NCBI GenBank assembly: GCA_021234155.1
Contig: JAJEKV010000066.1
Span: forward strand, 1,115,832-1,179,831
Length of the DNA: 64,000 nucleotides
Direction of reading: 5' to 3'
Origin: Isoetes taiwanensis
Taxonomy: Eukaryota > Streptophyta > Lycopodiopsida > Isoetales > Isoetaceae
How positions within the stretch are numbered: the stretch's first letter is position 1; every line of letters starts with the position of its first letter. The position numbers were made by a program, and so were the translations under genes. Positions 12,975-24,347 of the stretch are shown here, piece by piece. The notes beneath the pieces are model-generated. The model saw only the letters and a list, made by a program, of their open reading frames with translations, was not told the origin of the DNA and made no database searches.

Positions 12975-12986
12975 TGGTATCAGAGC
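12975..12986 (+). promoter_or_regulatory. Primer binding site, initiator tRNA-Met type
   Basis: TGGTATCAGAGC lies one base after the 5' LTR end (CACA-G). It is the standard plant complement to the 3' end of initiator tRNA-Met that primes minus-strand DNA synthesis. It fixes the LTR boundary and the + orientation. Confidence 0.93.
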
Positions 12987-13418
12987 ATGATTTTGGTGGA
13001 CCAAAATTATTGCACTGGCCATAGTCTAACTCGTTAGTTGACGGTATTTTCTCCTAGGTTAGAGTATCCCAACTCTGTAATTAGTGTCTTAGTTGGCCTA
13101 GTTATGGGAGGAATGACCTAGTTGTGGAGGGAAGTGTTCTATAGTGGAGTGGCTAAGGTCAGAAAGTGGAGCCAGAGGTTCGAGTTTTGTAATCGCCATA
13201 ACTTTCTCCACATAGCTCGGAGTGACGAGATTTTTGTTCTAGCATGTAGGGCAGGGTCCAAATACCATAGGGGGGTCGTCACTCGGCAGCAAAGGGTCGA
13301 GCAAGGGGCCCAAAACCCAACTCGGGCGCATCTCGGGTTTGGTCGCTCCAGAATCCCAAAAGAAAGCCGTATAACCTGACTTGCGCCCCACCATATAAAA
13401 CGATATTTTTAGGTATAA

Positions 13419-13468
13419 TTTTTTTTTTTTTTTTTTTTTTTAAGTTTAACCAAAAAAAAAAAAAAAAT
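13419..13468. repeat. Poly-T then poly-A tract
   Basis: About 22 T residues are followed by a short spacer and 15 A residues, forming a potential snap-back. It sits in the retroelement leader between the primer binding site and the first degraded ORF. No gene is seen in 12987-13797. Confidence 0.8.
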
Positions 13469-13797
13469 TAAATTAAAGAGCCGTTTCTTTCTTGTTTTTG
13501 TGTGCCTCCTCAGCCTACCCTAAGCGCCCGCCATAGCCAGGGACTCGGGGCTGTAACCCACGCACACTGCGCCCCTTGCTACCTCCACCCCTTAGCGCCT
13601 CTTCCCGCCTTCCTTTCAGTCAGCGCCTTCCAAAAGTACTTTGAACCTCGCCAGCCTCACCCTACCTCAGATTTATGCCATGCTTGGGGAGCACCTGGCT
13701 ACTAACCTCGACATGGTTGAGCTCCTTCGAACGAATCTAACCGGGTGGTGATGGCATCAGGATACCCTATCCTATCTTCCACCTTTCAGAGTGTTTC

Positions 13798-14273
13798 TTG
13801 ATTAAGCTCAACCTCCAACGGCAGGCATACACCATGGTTGAACAACCCGACCAGGTAATGATGCTGGTCAAGTTTTACCCACCTGAGTGTGAGGAATACT
13901 CAGAAGAGAAGGGCATTCGGAGAGAGGCACCGCATAAAGGATCTTGGCCCATGCGGAAGATATTCGGAGATAGAGAGAGGGAGACACCCTGCCCGAGGCC
14001 GTGAGTATGTCTACCTGGGGGAGGGGAGAGCCATCATCAATGGTGAACCTTTCGAACTTCCCCCATATGAGTGGCATGAGGCATCCCAGACCTTTACCTG
14101 GGGTGAGATCCCAGGACATGTTAGCCTAGACTACCTGACAACGGTCCAGATTGATATGCACCTCCGGCCCGACCGCTATCATCACGAGCTGCTCTGAAGG
14201 GTCGCGGCTCGGCGGTTTGCTCAGGTGGAAGCCGACATGGCACAAGCCCGTGAGGCTCGGGAACATGCGTAAA
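13798..14273 (+). pseudogene. Degraded leader ORF of the retroelement, function unknown
   Basis: Two overlapping frames read like one broken protein. The first carries QPDQVMMLVKFYPPECEEYS. The second carries EYVYLGEGRAIINGEPFELP, then PYEWHEASQTF, and a basic, Arg/Ala-rich tail after a stop. The composition is protein-like and the GC content is higher than in the surrounding DNA. I recognise no domain. It lies 0.8 kb after the primer binding site and 0.3 kb before Helitron B, so it belongs to the leader upstream of gag. It needs at least one frameshift and one stop repaired to read through. Confidence 0.45.
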
Positions 14274-14699
14274 GGGGCCCAACAGAGCAGCAAAGAAAAG
14301 GAGCAACAGAGCAAGAACAAAACCCGGATCGCCAGCTACAGCCATAAAGTGCTTTGCTATTTCGCATTCAAATTGAAAGAATTTATCCGTATTCCTATCC
14401 AATACAAGTTATCGCATAAAAAAATCGAGGACGCAGTTTATTGAAAGTAAAAATTCGATTTGCCGCCATTCAAGTATCTTCTCACCGCCTGGTGTATGAA
14501 AAGTATAAAATTTTTGCATTTGCATTATAATCATAGGAACTCTTGTTTCAGGATGAGAAGCAAATCTTACTTTATTATTAATTTCATTATTAATAGAACT
14601 AGTTATGGTGCCCGGCGTTGCCGGGCCTCGTGACAATTTGAAAGAATGGCTGTTTAATATTAAAAAAAGAAGATTTGGAGCATGGAAATTTGCATTTGA

Positions 14700-14965
14700 A
14701 GATTGTAGGAGCAAGAATGGAATACACAAATTGTATTCTTGCCATATTTCATATACAAAAGTTTGGGCATTTCTAGTGCAACAATGGAACACACAATTTG
14801 GATTCTTGCCACACATATTTCATATACAAAAGCTTGGGCATTTTCAGTGCAACAACTGGCTCTAATGCACTTGGAGCAGATAGGCTTACCCATCCAAACT
14901 CCTAATGACATATATTAATTGGTTGCCAAACTCCTAATGACATATATTAATTGGTTGCCTATGTC
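14700..14965. repeat. Short tandem duplications near the Helitron B 3' end
   Basis: A unit of about 75 bp containing ATTTCATATACAAAAG occurs twice (about 14720-14865). A 34-bp unit containing CCAAACTCCTAATGACATAT occurs twice in a row (about 14895-14962), essentially unchanged. Confidence 0.8.
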
Positions 14966-17059
14966 TGCTCATGGGAAATACCCTCATTAGACCAAATAGT
15001 GGACATCATAGCTAGAATATAGAAAAGGAAGAAAGCCAGCTAATATTAATCTGTTGCTCTTATCTTCACAACAAAAAACATTATCAACTATTTATCTAAG
15101 CATTGCCTATATATACCTTACAGCAATGGATGCATTTCAAGAACATGAATCTAATAACGTCACAATGGCACAGAAAAAGAGATGAAATACAACAATGTGC
15201 TTCTGCTAGCAGATTGGCATTCCGACAGCAAGTTTCAAGATTTACTACATGTTGCATCAGCTTCACAACAATGTATCTTGAAATAATGATCACGTAGATA
15301 TGCAATGAAAAATCACGACGTTGGATTTAAGGGTTAACAGTACACATGATACTATATATACACTCAATAAGAACTCTATATACACTCAATAAAAACCTTG
15401 TGCAAAGGCCACCTTTGACATACCGCAATAATTTGATTCGTTTCCAGTACAAATGATTTACGTGGGAACAAACTTGATGACTATCCAGAATGTGCAATGG
15501 TTTGCTGCTTCTATATATTCCGTTCTGCTAAGATCTTGGATGAATGGTTTTGCACAGAATAGGGCGACCAGATTGTGAAGCTTTAATTAACTGTTTTGGA
15601 AAACCCTAGAATAAATGTGATGCTTGCATATTGTACCCTCAAGCATATGAAAATGAAGGTTTTTGAAATACCTAATGTGCACACATGTCCTAGAAGGATG
15701 ATCTAGATTTGTTAAATTAGATTTGTTGAATGAAATGCTTTTATAATTCTTGGATGTGTGCAATTCAGGTCTTGATAGTCAATTACATGTATTAACAATA
15801 TAATAAGTAGTAATTTTGAAACTTATTCACATCTATCATTCACTTCGTTGACTTGTTCATCATGAATTAGGATAAGCTTTTAAATGTACTCAATTTGCGT
15901 AGTTTCATAGCACGCTATAAACTTGCAAAGATCCTAATTTATGCTCTCCTTAAATTCAAAATTGAGAATAGCTAATGGATGTGACATTGTTGCGTTAGAA
16001 AATTCAGTTCTATGAACAAAAGAACCCTAGTAAGAGCTTCCTAGATTGCAAAAATGTGGGAATCTATGCATGGATTTCCTTGTATCAAGAAGCCTTTACA
16101 AACTAATTTAAAGGCTTAAACATATAGAGCTATCTCTCTCTCAAAGAACCGCCTATAGAGTAATCTGTGCAAGGAGAGCATATCAACAAATTAGCTATGC
16201 CTAGAGCACTGTAGATCCATGTGTATTATATTTGATGTTGAACTTATATGGAATTTTGAGGCATTCAACAACAATGTCAACTTTAGCAAATTGTAGTTGA
16301 TGGATTTAATGTGGATGGCAATCCATGCCTTTAATTCTTATACATAAAAGGTTTTAGATATCTAGAGCATAAATCCATATTTGTTGTGCATGATAAATGC
16401 CATTCCATGGTGCACATGTCAATTGTTGTGCATGATAAATTTTGGACCACTTCCATTGCATGGTGCACAGGTCATCACCATCCTACGCACAATAACACCT
16501 TTACTGTCCCAAATATGGCTTCAGCGAACTCCAATTCACTTGGATTCCTGCATTAGTGTCATGAATCCATGAGCATTAGGTATTGCCATTAAAAGATGCA
16601 AACCCAAGTCAGCAAACCTCTTATTCCACCATTCCACCAGAAGATACCTAGAAGCAATGGTATCACCACAACCTTTTAAATCTATAAATGCATTAACATG
16701 TGTCAAAGTCTGAATTACCTAATCATAACAGTTTGAGGAAACAATAGTGGAGAAAATTCGGGTAGGTATCTCTAGATTTTAGCAACTTCCAAGCAGATTT
16801 TGTGCAAGTGAAGTCCTCCCATGTGTCACGGAAGAAGAATCCATAGGAATAATATATATTGTAATGCAATCTTCAAATAAATGATCATCTTTGTCAATCT
16901 AGCTTCAATGCTACCAATAAATATAAAGGCACAACGGTTTCTCTAGTATCAAGCTTCGCCGTAACATGATACGACCTGCTCCTCTTGACCATTATCAATT
17001 TAACATGCTTGAACATATAACCTTCCATATACATAAAGAAGAAGAAGTGCAAAAATGAA

Positions 17060-17865
17060 GTATCTTACCTTTTCCCACAAAGACTCTTGCTAGGCACTGC
17101 TCAAAAAGCTGGCTGGCCTTTTTTTCTGTTGCTTGTTAGAAAGGCTGACCGTGTAACTTCAGTTCCTGCAAGTAGCAAATGAAAAAACAGATTAAATCTA
17201 AAAACCTTTGCTATGAATGTTATTTAAGAACACTAAAAGTAAACATGATGTTCCTGTAAGAGCTGCCACTAAGTATAAAAGCTCTGGTAGTCAGTACCCA
17301 GACCCCAATATTGTAATTATTTATGGTACTATCATGTTTGTCGGATCACACATCCAAGCGGCTACATATTGTACACAGCCAAGGGGCCAAAATGATGGTG
17401 GCATCCATGCACAAAATTTTCAAATCATCATAGAATGACAGAACTTCTGTAGTTGCAAAGCGAATGTGATTCTTCACAGGAACATGCTTTACCTTTTGTA
17501 ATTCTTTGTGGCAACTAACATACAGCTTAGAAGCACATGAATGCAAGTTCTGACTAAAAAGATGAGAGAAACATAGCTTGCTGTTGTACCTATAGCAGAT
17601 CCCTTTGACATGACCTTCAATAACAACAGAAATATACTCCAGCGCGTTCTTTAGCTTTGCTGAAGTATGTTACCTTTTCTCACAGAGACTGTTGCTAGGC
17701 TCTGCTCAAAAAGCTGGCTGGCCATTTTTTACGCTGCTTGTAGGAAGTCCGGACCGCGTAATTCTAGTTCCCGCAAGTAGCAAGAGAAAAAGCGGATGAA
17801 ATATGAAGACATTTGCCACGAATGTTATCAAGAACATTGAAAATAGACACGTTCCTGTCACAACT
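17060..17865. repeat. Diverged direct duplication inside Helitron B
   Basis: About 190 bp starting GTATCTTACCTTTTCCCAC, with GCTCAAAAAGCTGGCTGGCC, recurs at about 17667-17865. A second pair of related blocks (CATAGTTACCAGCAG and CATAGTAACCAGCAG) lies at about 18400-18560 and 18810-18980. Repetition of this kind suggests that the captured DNA was itself duplicated. Confidence 0.75.
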
Positions 17866-19514
17866 GATAATCCATCAGCTCAGCAGGAATCCAAGCAGGC
17901 CTGATGTAGCTAAAATGTTGAAACACTCAACTAAATGACAGATATAATTAGAGTATCATCAACCACGTGTAGCACCTCAAATAAATACAATATTGGATGA
18001 CACCTCTCCTTGAACCTGCGAGTTCATGAGATTATCAATTCTTATGGATTCTGTATATTAAAAGCATATATTTATGTGAGCTGAAGAAATTCATCTCACA
18101 ACATCGAAGACTAATCATGCACCATTGTTGAATGATGTAAATGACATGGTCAAATGACAGACTGTCTTTCACTCTACTGACCTTGAGAGCTGGAATATTT
18201 AGAAGCATGAAGTATCAGATAGACTGGGAATGAGAAATCTATCACATAAAAAGCAAGTCACATTGCATTCAGTCGAATTAATAAATCGTATATAGCATAC
18301 AACAGATCAAACATGTCATATACATGCACCAAACACATCACATATCACATCAGGGCCAATCCCGCATTACCTTAAAGCCTCAATTTGATTTCGCTGGACA
18401 GGTTAGGAAGGCTATAAGCAGTGAGAATTGAGTCTTGCATAGTTACCAGCAGTTGTCCTGCAGAAGGGGGTCATTAATCAAATGATTAGTCATGTTTCAA
18501 CAGATGCTAAGCAGGAATGGAGCTCAAAAGTTTATCTTAACAGCTATGGTGGTAAAGACTATTCACCAAATATATAAGAAAAGGTTATATCCGCAAATGC
18601 TAAATATTACATTTGCCATGTCAAACTCTTGCAGGGCAAGAATGGTTGTCCATGCTAGGCAAAGGAGCATAAAATATAGATTAGATTAATCTGACCTTTA
18701 GAAGAAATGATGCCTCAGTTACATCCAAGTCTACACATTCAGCCTTATTCTCAGAAAGTTCTATATCATGGCAGATAGTTCTACATGAAGGTGTAATGAC
18801 GTAATGCCTGCATAGATCAGGAATGCTATAAACAATGGAATCCAGTCTTATTTGCATAGTAACCAGCAGACATCTTTCAAAAAGGGGTCATCAGTCAAAT
18901 AATCAGGCATGTTTAAACAGTCACGTTTAAAAAGATCCTAAGCAGGATTGAAGCTCAAATATTTACCTGAAGAGATTTGGTCGTAAAGAATATTTTTCTT
19001 ATCGAATATATTATAGCTGCAGATGCTAATTAATGCATTTGTTATGCCAAACTATTGCTGGGCAAGAACAGTATCCAATGCTAGGCAGATTATACAGATA
19101 TCAAATTCCTAGATGCCATGTGCAGTTTTGCAATTTACCATCTACACAACAATAGCTCAAGATGTTTCTTACTATAGCCTGGCAGATGATAGTCAGTAAT
19201 ATATTTGTGTCTCCATCCATCCCTCACCATTATAGTAGTGATATAATAACAGAAATCGTTGGAACTATTCAAAGAAGCAGAGAGCGGGCTTAAGATCATC
19301 TTTAATACTCTTAAAACATGAAGTAAATATCCAAGTATCCATCGTTTACCTCTGCCTTAACACAAAATACAACGATGGAACATCCGACTTGACCTTTTCT
19401 TTGGATTTAGGATAGCGGAACTCGAGTCCATGCAGCATAACAGGGTTAATATTTGGTGCAACATATCACCTGGTTCTCCGTGATGCAAAATCCGGCCTCC
19501 TTGATTCTGAAATG

Positions 19515-19630
19515 ACGACCAGATATATTATGAATAGACAGAAAGCATCATCGAACCACCCAAAACCCTAGACGACCAGATATATTATGAATAGACAGAA
19601 AGCATCATCGAACCACCCAAAACCCTTCAT
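19515..19630. repeat. Nearly exact 57-bp tandem duplication
   Basis: GACGACCAGATATATTATGA and the following 37 bases, ending CCACCCAAAACCCT, occur twice back to back. Confidence 0.9.
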
Positions 19631-20282
19631 CTCGCGCTCAAATCCGACCTGCAAGCCAAAAACTCATTAAACAGATCGGTCAGCCACTAAAGATTCTTGC
19701 AATCGAATAAGATAAAGAGCAGTCTAAGATCGACAGAATCCCTACATAAAACATGGCCGATCTTTGGCATCAGAATCGTGGCATATGCATGCGCATATCG
19801 ATGCAGAAGAAGAAGATTGGGAGAAATAAAATCATAGCCAAGAGATTTGCCAAATTTTTGGAAGTCGTTTTTTTTTTCCGGTGGCTAAAAGCCCCAAAAT
19901 CATAGAAAAATCAGTTAAAAAAAATTTCAAAAATATTTTTCTCCACACCTGAAAATCCCAAATTAACAAAGTAGATTATCTTGATGTGTTTCCAACCATG
20001 GAAATTCTACCAAAAGACCACACTAGTATTGTTCCTTCCCTTTATATATAAATAAATACAAATATTCAAGAATAATAAACTTGTTAATAAAATCTTTTAT
20101 ATAACATTCTTACTGATTTATAAGTTTTTTCTGTTTAAATTCTCCAAATATTTCATAAATTCAAAAATTTTATTACATTCTTAAATTAATCTCCAAAGTT
20201 GATAAATAAATTTTCTAGGAAAAAGAGTATTCAGCTATTAATTAAATGACTTAAAGAAATATTATCCTGGGCAATAGTCCGC

Positions 20283-20798
20283 GTGAACCCGATCCGGTGG
20301 ACAAGCCGGCCATCAAGAGACGCAGGAAATCCACAGCTCACAAGTCCAGCAGCCAAGCAAGTTGTCGGAAGCATAGGGAAGCACACAAGTTCAAGTCATC
20401 GGCAGGAGAGAGTGGACGCCGCACGACCTCACCCCACTTCCGGGGGCAAGACATTGCCCAAGAAGCCTGGCCCGACTCCAAAGGCTGCCACCTCAAGGAA
20501 GGCCCATCGCTTCAAACCGGGCATCATGGCTTTACGGGAAATCCGTAAATACCAGAAGACCACGGAGCTGCTATTGAGAAAGCTGTCCTTCCAGAGGCTG
20601 GTCAGAGAGATAGCTCAGGAGTTCAAGACCGACCTCCGCTTCCAGACCTTTGCTATCTTGGCATTCCAGGAGGCTGCTGAAGCCTACCTGATAGCTCTTT
20701 TCAGTGACGCAAACCTCTGCGCTATCCATGCAAAGAGGGTCACGATTATGACCAAAGATTTAGCTCTTGCCCGGAGAATCCGGGGAGACCATCTGTAG
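20283..20798 (+). pseudogene. Histone H3-like ORF in the retroelement leader
   Basis: The 3' half encodes an almost complete, diverged histone H3 fold. It reads [78 protein letters not shown], ending GDHL instead of GERA. Leu at the position equivalent to residue 90 (TFAILAF) is like H3.3 rather than H3.1. The segment before the fold is about 80 residues, longer than the usual tail of about 43, and contains GGKTLPKK and KAHRFKPG but no ARKS. The frame opens with GTG, not ATG, and the first ATG lies inside the fold. A neighbouring frame (from 20297) carries a basic, ARKST-like stretch, so a frameshift in the tail is possible. Alternatively the piece is an exon, since an AG precedes it at 20276-20277. 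The region lies between the LTR and gag of a chromovirus. I infer a captured host H3 gene. Whether it was ever an element gene is open. Confidence 0.8.
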
Positions 20799-20931
20799 TT
20801 GCCTTCGGGCATTGCCATTGTAACGATTTTGTGAATATTAATACTAATCCTACTTTTGTCTACTGTGACCCTGTTACAAAATAATTATTCATTATAAAAT
20901 AACCAGATTTTAATATTTATCTAAAATACAA

Positions 20932-20985
20932 ATGCTGACGTCAGCATAAAAGTAGAAAAGAGTACTTAAAGGGGTTTTAGGGTTT
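20932..20985 (+). promoter_or_regulatory. Promoter-like block: perfect 16-bp palindrome and telo-box
   Basis: ATGCTGACGTCAGCAT (20932-20947) is a perfect palindrome centred on TGACGTCA, a bZIP-type site. About 30 bp later comes TTTAGGGTTT (20976-20985), the reverse form of the plant telo-box, followed by a pyrimidine-rich leader up to the ATG at 21043. ACGTCA elements and telo-boxes are known from plant histone and proliferation-linked promoters. The role here is inferred. Confidence 0.5.
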
Positions 20986-21042
20986 CATTTCTCATCCCTT
21001 ACCCTTTTCGTTCATCCTCCTCCCTCATTCCTTCCAGCGCCA

Positions 21043-22408
21043 ATGGCTACCATCAACCGTACGAAGACAGAAAGGACTGGGACCCTCAAGTTCCCTTTGA
21101 TCTCCTACAACCTTTCTTACTTCAACACATCGACCTCATCTCCAAGATGCAGAGTCACCCTGACTATGCTGGGTTTTTGGAGTTCTACACCGAGGAGATG
21201 CTTCCTCTTTGCATCCCTTTGGGAGAACCCACACATCTGTACATTGAGCGAGCTGTGGTGCGGGAGATGCTTGGAGGAGACACTCACGTATATGACGTGC
21301 TCAAGGGCAAACTCCGGTGGGGCCGTAATCCACCCGTCGTTATGCATAAGGGACAGCAGTTCCTTGAAGTGGCCTTTGCTTTGGCCATCCTCATGGATTA
21401 GTACGTGGAGGATGAGACCCTGCCAGCAGAGAAGGGTAAGGTCCCTGAGTCATCCGATGAGGAAGAGGACGAGCATATTGGGATGGATGACTTCGTTCGG
21501 TGGAGGCAGTTAGCTAAGGAAATGCCGCCACACCGGGAGCGGGGAGCACGTTTAATTGGGTTGGATGTTCTCCCAGTTATATGTCACCAAGATCAGGAGT
21601 TCCTCCTCTTGGACGATATTCTGTGGCCGGATTGAAGGGACGGGAGAAACTACAAGTCCTCTATGAGCTGGCCGAGTATTGCATGGATGATTTCATTGAT
21701 TTTTCATCCGTGGATCTCCCTCCCGAGGTACAGCACCTGCTTCAGTTCCACCAGCAGACCATAGAGCCGGCTGACACACTTCTCAGGCTTAGAGATCTTG
21801 TACTTCAAGTTCCTCCATCTCAGCCTCCTCCAGAAGCCTTCACGGCTATGGGACCCCAAGTCCCAAACATCAACATGGTCGAGATCCCCTCTGATTCAGA
21901 TGAAGAAGGGGAAGACCTTTATCATAACCCTGCCCATATTAGGGAGGAGAAAGAGGAGCTTAAAGCGGAAGAGGTCCCTATGGACCTAGATAAGGAGATA
22001 GCCACTTCGGTTACTCCACAAGCAAAAGCGTGGGGAAACCATCTTACCCGCTTTTTCCTATCAGCCTTTCGGCAAGGGCAGGTACTTTTTGTGGCCCGAG
22101 ACTTGACTCCGGAGGCCGAGGCATCGTGGTGGAGCCTCCGTGCTTTGTCCACCCTGGCGGGCCACAAGAAGTTGTCGTACCACGTCCACACTTATGTGTT
22201 GGTGCGTCGGGACTTCGCCCTTACTGCCCTGGGCCAGGACATAGCACCTTGGATGAGCATGAAGCTCCTTACGGCAGCCCCGTTAGCAGTTGCCTATCCT
22301 CCAGAGGTTGCCTCCATTGCGGCCATCACTGTTGATCCAGGGGTTACCCTGTTGCGTCCACCACCTCCTCCCACACCAATGGACCAGGATCCGGGGCCTA
22401 GTTTCTAG
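21043..22408 (+). pseudogene. Leader ORF of about 450 codons, unknown family, frameshifted
   Basis: An ATG at 21043 starts the region, but the protein-like reading continues in the next frame from about 21048 (DWDPQVPFDLLQPFLLQHID, then YAGFLEFYTEEMLP). A TAG at 21399-21401 interrupts it. A second frame change near 21600 leads to a long open frame ending TAG at 22408 (ELAEYCMDDFIDF; acidic SDSDEEGEDL; WWSLRALSTLAGHKKLSYHV; proline-rich end). Three lesions thus separate it from an intact ORF. I recognise no domain. It stands between the H3-like ORF and gag, behind a promoter-like block, so it is probably an accessory ORF of the element. It could be captured host sequence. The acidic linker and Pro-rich end are consistent with a nuclear protein but prove nothing. 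Confidence 0.5.
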
Positions 22409-22549
22409 CTGGATGTAATCAGCATTATAGAGTATGGCCTTTGGCCACTCCTATCTATGTATTATTGCATTGATAAATTCATGCACTTTTGAATACAAGC
22501 AATTTGTTTTCTGTCCTACAATACTTGTCTCTCTCTTTCTAGAGTTTGA

Positions 22550-22873
22550 AGTATAAGGAATGATTCATTTGTTGTATGCCTTCTTATAGAAGAAGAGGAT
22601 GAGCCGCCGCCAGAACAAGAATATGAAGAAGACGACGAAGACTATGAAGAAGATGACGAAGATTATGAAGAAGAGGAAGACGAAGATGAAGGCGAGCCAT
22701 ACGACCCCATCAAGGGCTTCGAGATCGTTAACATCCTTCGCGACCACGCTTTTGAGCATTTACAGCTTACGCTCCGTCGCACTTGGAATTATTGGGACTG
22801 CACTAAGCAAGAAGCCTTTGCTGATGCTAATGATCACCTTTGTCAGATATACTATGCACTCCGAGATCTCTAA
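22550..22873 (+). pseudogene. Strongly acidic leader ORF, probably a spliced exon
   Basis: The open frame has no ATG. After a pyrimidine-rich stretch ending TTCTTATAG (22581-22589), which looks like a 3' splice site, it encodes about 35 residues almost wholly Glu, Asp and Tyr (EYEEDDEDYEEDDEDYEEEE), then a folded-looking segment (GFEIVNILRDHAFEHLQLTL, RRTWNYWDCTKQEAFADAND) and stops at 22871-22873. It lies about 140 bp after the preceding ORF and 300 bp before the first gag-like exon. Acidic tracts of this kind occur in histone chaperones and many other nuclear proteins. I recognise no family. Confidence 0.5.
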
Positions 22874-23168
22874 TCATTAGCCTACTTTGGACTTCCAGTA
22901 CGTCATAATTCAAGCTTGGGCTAGGTACAAAGTGGTCCGGGCAGTGAGGGAGAGTATTCGATACTCTATCCTAGACCCCTTCACACAGCCCTAAGCGAGT
23001 TGTTTAAAGGTTCTCCTTGTCTAGATGCAACTTCAGTTTTGTGTGTGAGTTAACATGTTTTCTTTGTAACCATGACCTTGATATAATAAAAAGAAACGTT
23101 TCTCTGTTGTATAATTCTTGTCATAATTACTTAAATGCGTATGCTTATCTTTGATTTGTTTCTATCTA

Positions 23169-24117
23169 GATGGTGCACACCCTCCCCCTTCGGCGACACC
23201 CGTGCAACCGGGCCGTCTTACCCCGGAACAAGAGCTCATTATTATGAAGCGTCAGCTTACTGAGCTCCAAGCCTAGGTGCTGCAAATAAATCCACCTCAG
23301 GTGCCAGAGGAGTACGGACCCGAGATTCCTGCGCCACGGGACCCCACAGCTGCCACCTGTGCCTGCACCTGTGCCCGTCACTGCCAGTCGATCTAAGAGG
23401 ACACGCCCTAGTTCGTCCTCGAATGCTGCCTCATAGTCTTCTGACTCTTCCGATTCCTTTAAGGATGAGGCCGACCATGCCAAGACCAACAAAAAGGATT
23501 ACCAGAAAACAGTGGATTCGACCATCACTAGCATCTGGAAGATCCGGAAGCTCGCTCAGTTCTCAGGGAAAACCAGGAATGGAGTGGACACAGAATCATG
23601 GTTGGATGAAATGCAGGAGTTCGGTAAGTCCTATGGAATGGCTGAGAAGGATATCCGCAAAGTTGCCACCACCAATCTTACGGGGTCAGCACGAATCTGT
23701 TGGAAGGGATATGCCCGCGCTCATGGACTCACAAGGGGAAGGTGCCGCTATAAAGTCTTTGCTAAAGCCTTCAAGTTACATTATGTGCCCAGGGCCCATC
23801 GTTGCCAGCAGATCCAAACCTTCTACTGCCTAGAGCAGAAAAATATGACTGTCCAGTCTTATGCAGATGAGTTTATGTGCTTACGCTTGTATGTCCCAGG
23901 AATAAATGAGCGTAGGACAGTTGAAGGCTACATAGAGGGCTTATCCCATGCCCTAAGGAAAATGGTTCGAGCCATAGACCCTAAGACCATTGCAGAAGAA
24001 GAGGCTAAAGCACTTAACCTAGAAGAAGACACCCCGAAGTACCAGCCGACACGACCCTCTTCGTTCGCTCACAACAAGGGGTATACACCTTACAGAGGCC
24101 GCTCCCCCAGTCCTGGG
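23169..24117 (+). pseudogene. gag: gag, 5' part, cut by the hAT insertion
   Basis: After a splice-acceptor-like TTTCTATCTAG comes a Pro-rich stretch and a coiled-coil-like MKRQLTELQA, with a TAG at 23274-23276. A frame change near 23400 leads to the retrotransposon gag core: SIWKIRKLAQFSGKTRNGVD, ESWLDEMQEF, then QKNMTVQSYADEFMCLRLYV and EGLSHALRKMVRAIDPKTIA. The frame runs straight into the hAT at 24118. The sequence that follows in register is at 33312. Gag forms the particle and binds element RNA. The CCHC knuckle is on the far side of the insertion. Confidence 0.85.
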
Positions 24118-24130
24118 CAGTGATGATTTT

Positions 24131-24347
24131 AGTGGCGAATATTCGCCAAAAAGCGAATTTTTAGGGATTTTTGAAAATTGCATACGAATGTTGAGTAGTG
24201 TACGTGGCCCATTTATTTTTGGCATATTCGCCCCGAGTTGATAGGAGGCCATCCTGCCAAGAACGTATTCGCCCTGTAATCTAACTTTGATTGGAGTGGA
24301 TTCGCCTCCATTCTACACCTTCTTGCCCCGGAGGTATAGTATTCGCC
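24131..24347 (+). repeat. Subterminal ATTCGCC repeats of the hAT, left end
   Basis: ATTCGCC occurs at 24141, 24226, 24267, 24300 and 24341, and the reverse GCGAAT at 24135 and 24153. The right end has ATTCGCC at 33183 and 33224 and ATTCGCG at 33257. Such clusters are where hAT transposases are known to bind (as with AAACGG in Ac). Confidence 0.8.

Larger units (their letters stand above)
14599..19975 (-). mobile_element. Helitron B, non-autonomous, inserted in the retroelement leader
   Basis: On the minus strand it begins TCTACTTTGTTAATTTGGG after an A and ends with hairpin GCCCGGCAACGCCGGGC (14610-14626), ACCATAA and CTAG, followed by T. Its first 90 bp align by eye with Helitron A. The flanks join as AATAGAA/TTATCTTG. 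No Rep/helicase ORF is present. The interior holds paired, diverged blocks and several short exact duplications. I recognise no gene. Confidence 0.87.

Noticed and set aside
20283-20798. Calling the H3-like ORF a CENH3 (CENP-A)
   Set aside because: Helix 1 and loop 1 keep canonical H3 length and sequence (KTDLRFQ), whereas CENH3 has a longer, diverged loop 1. An H3.3-like origin fits better.
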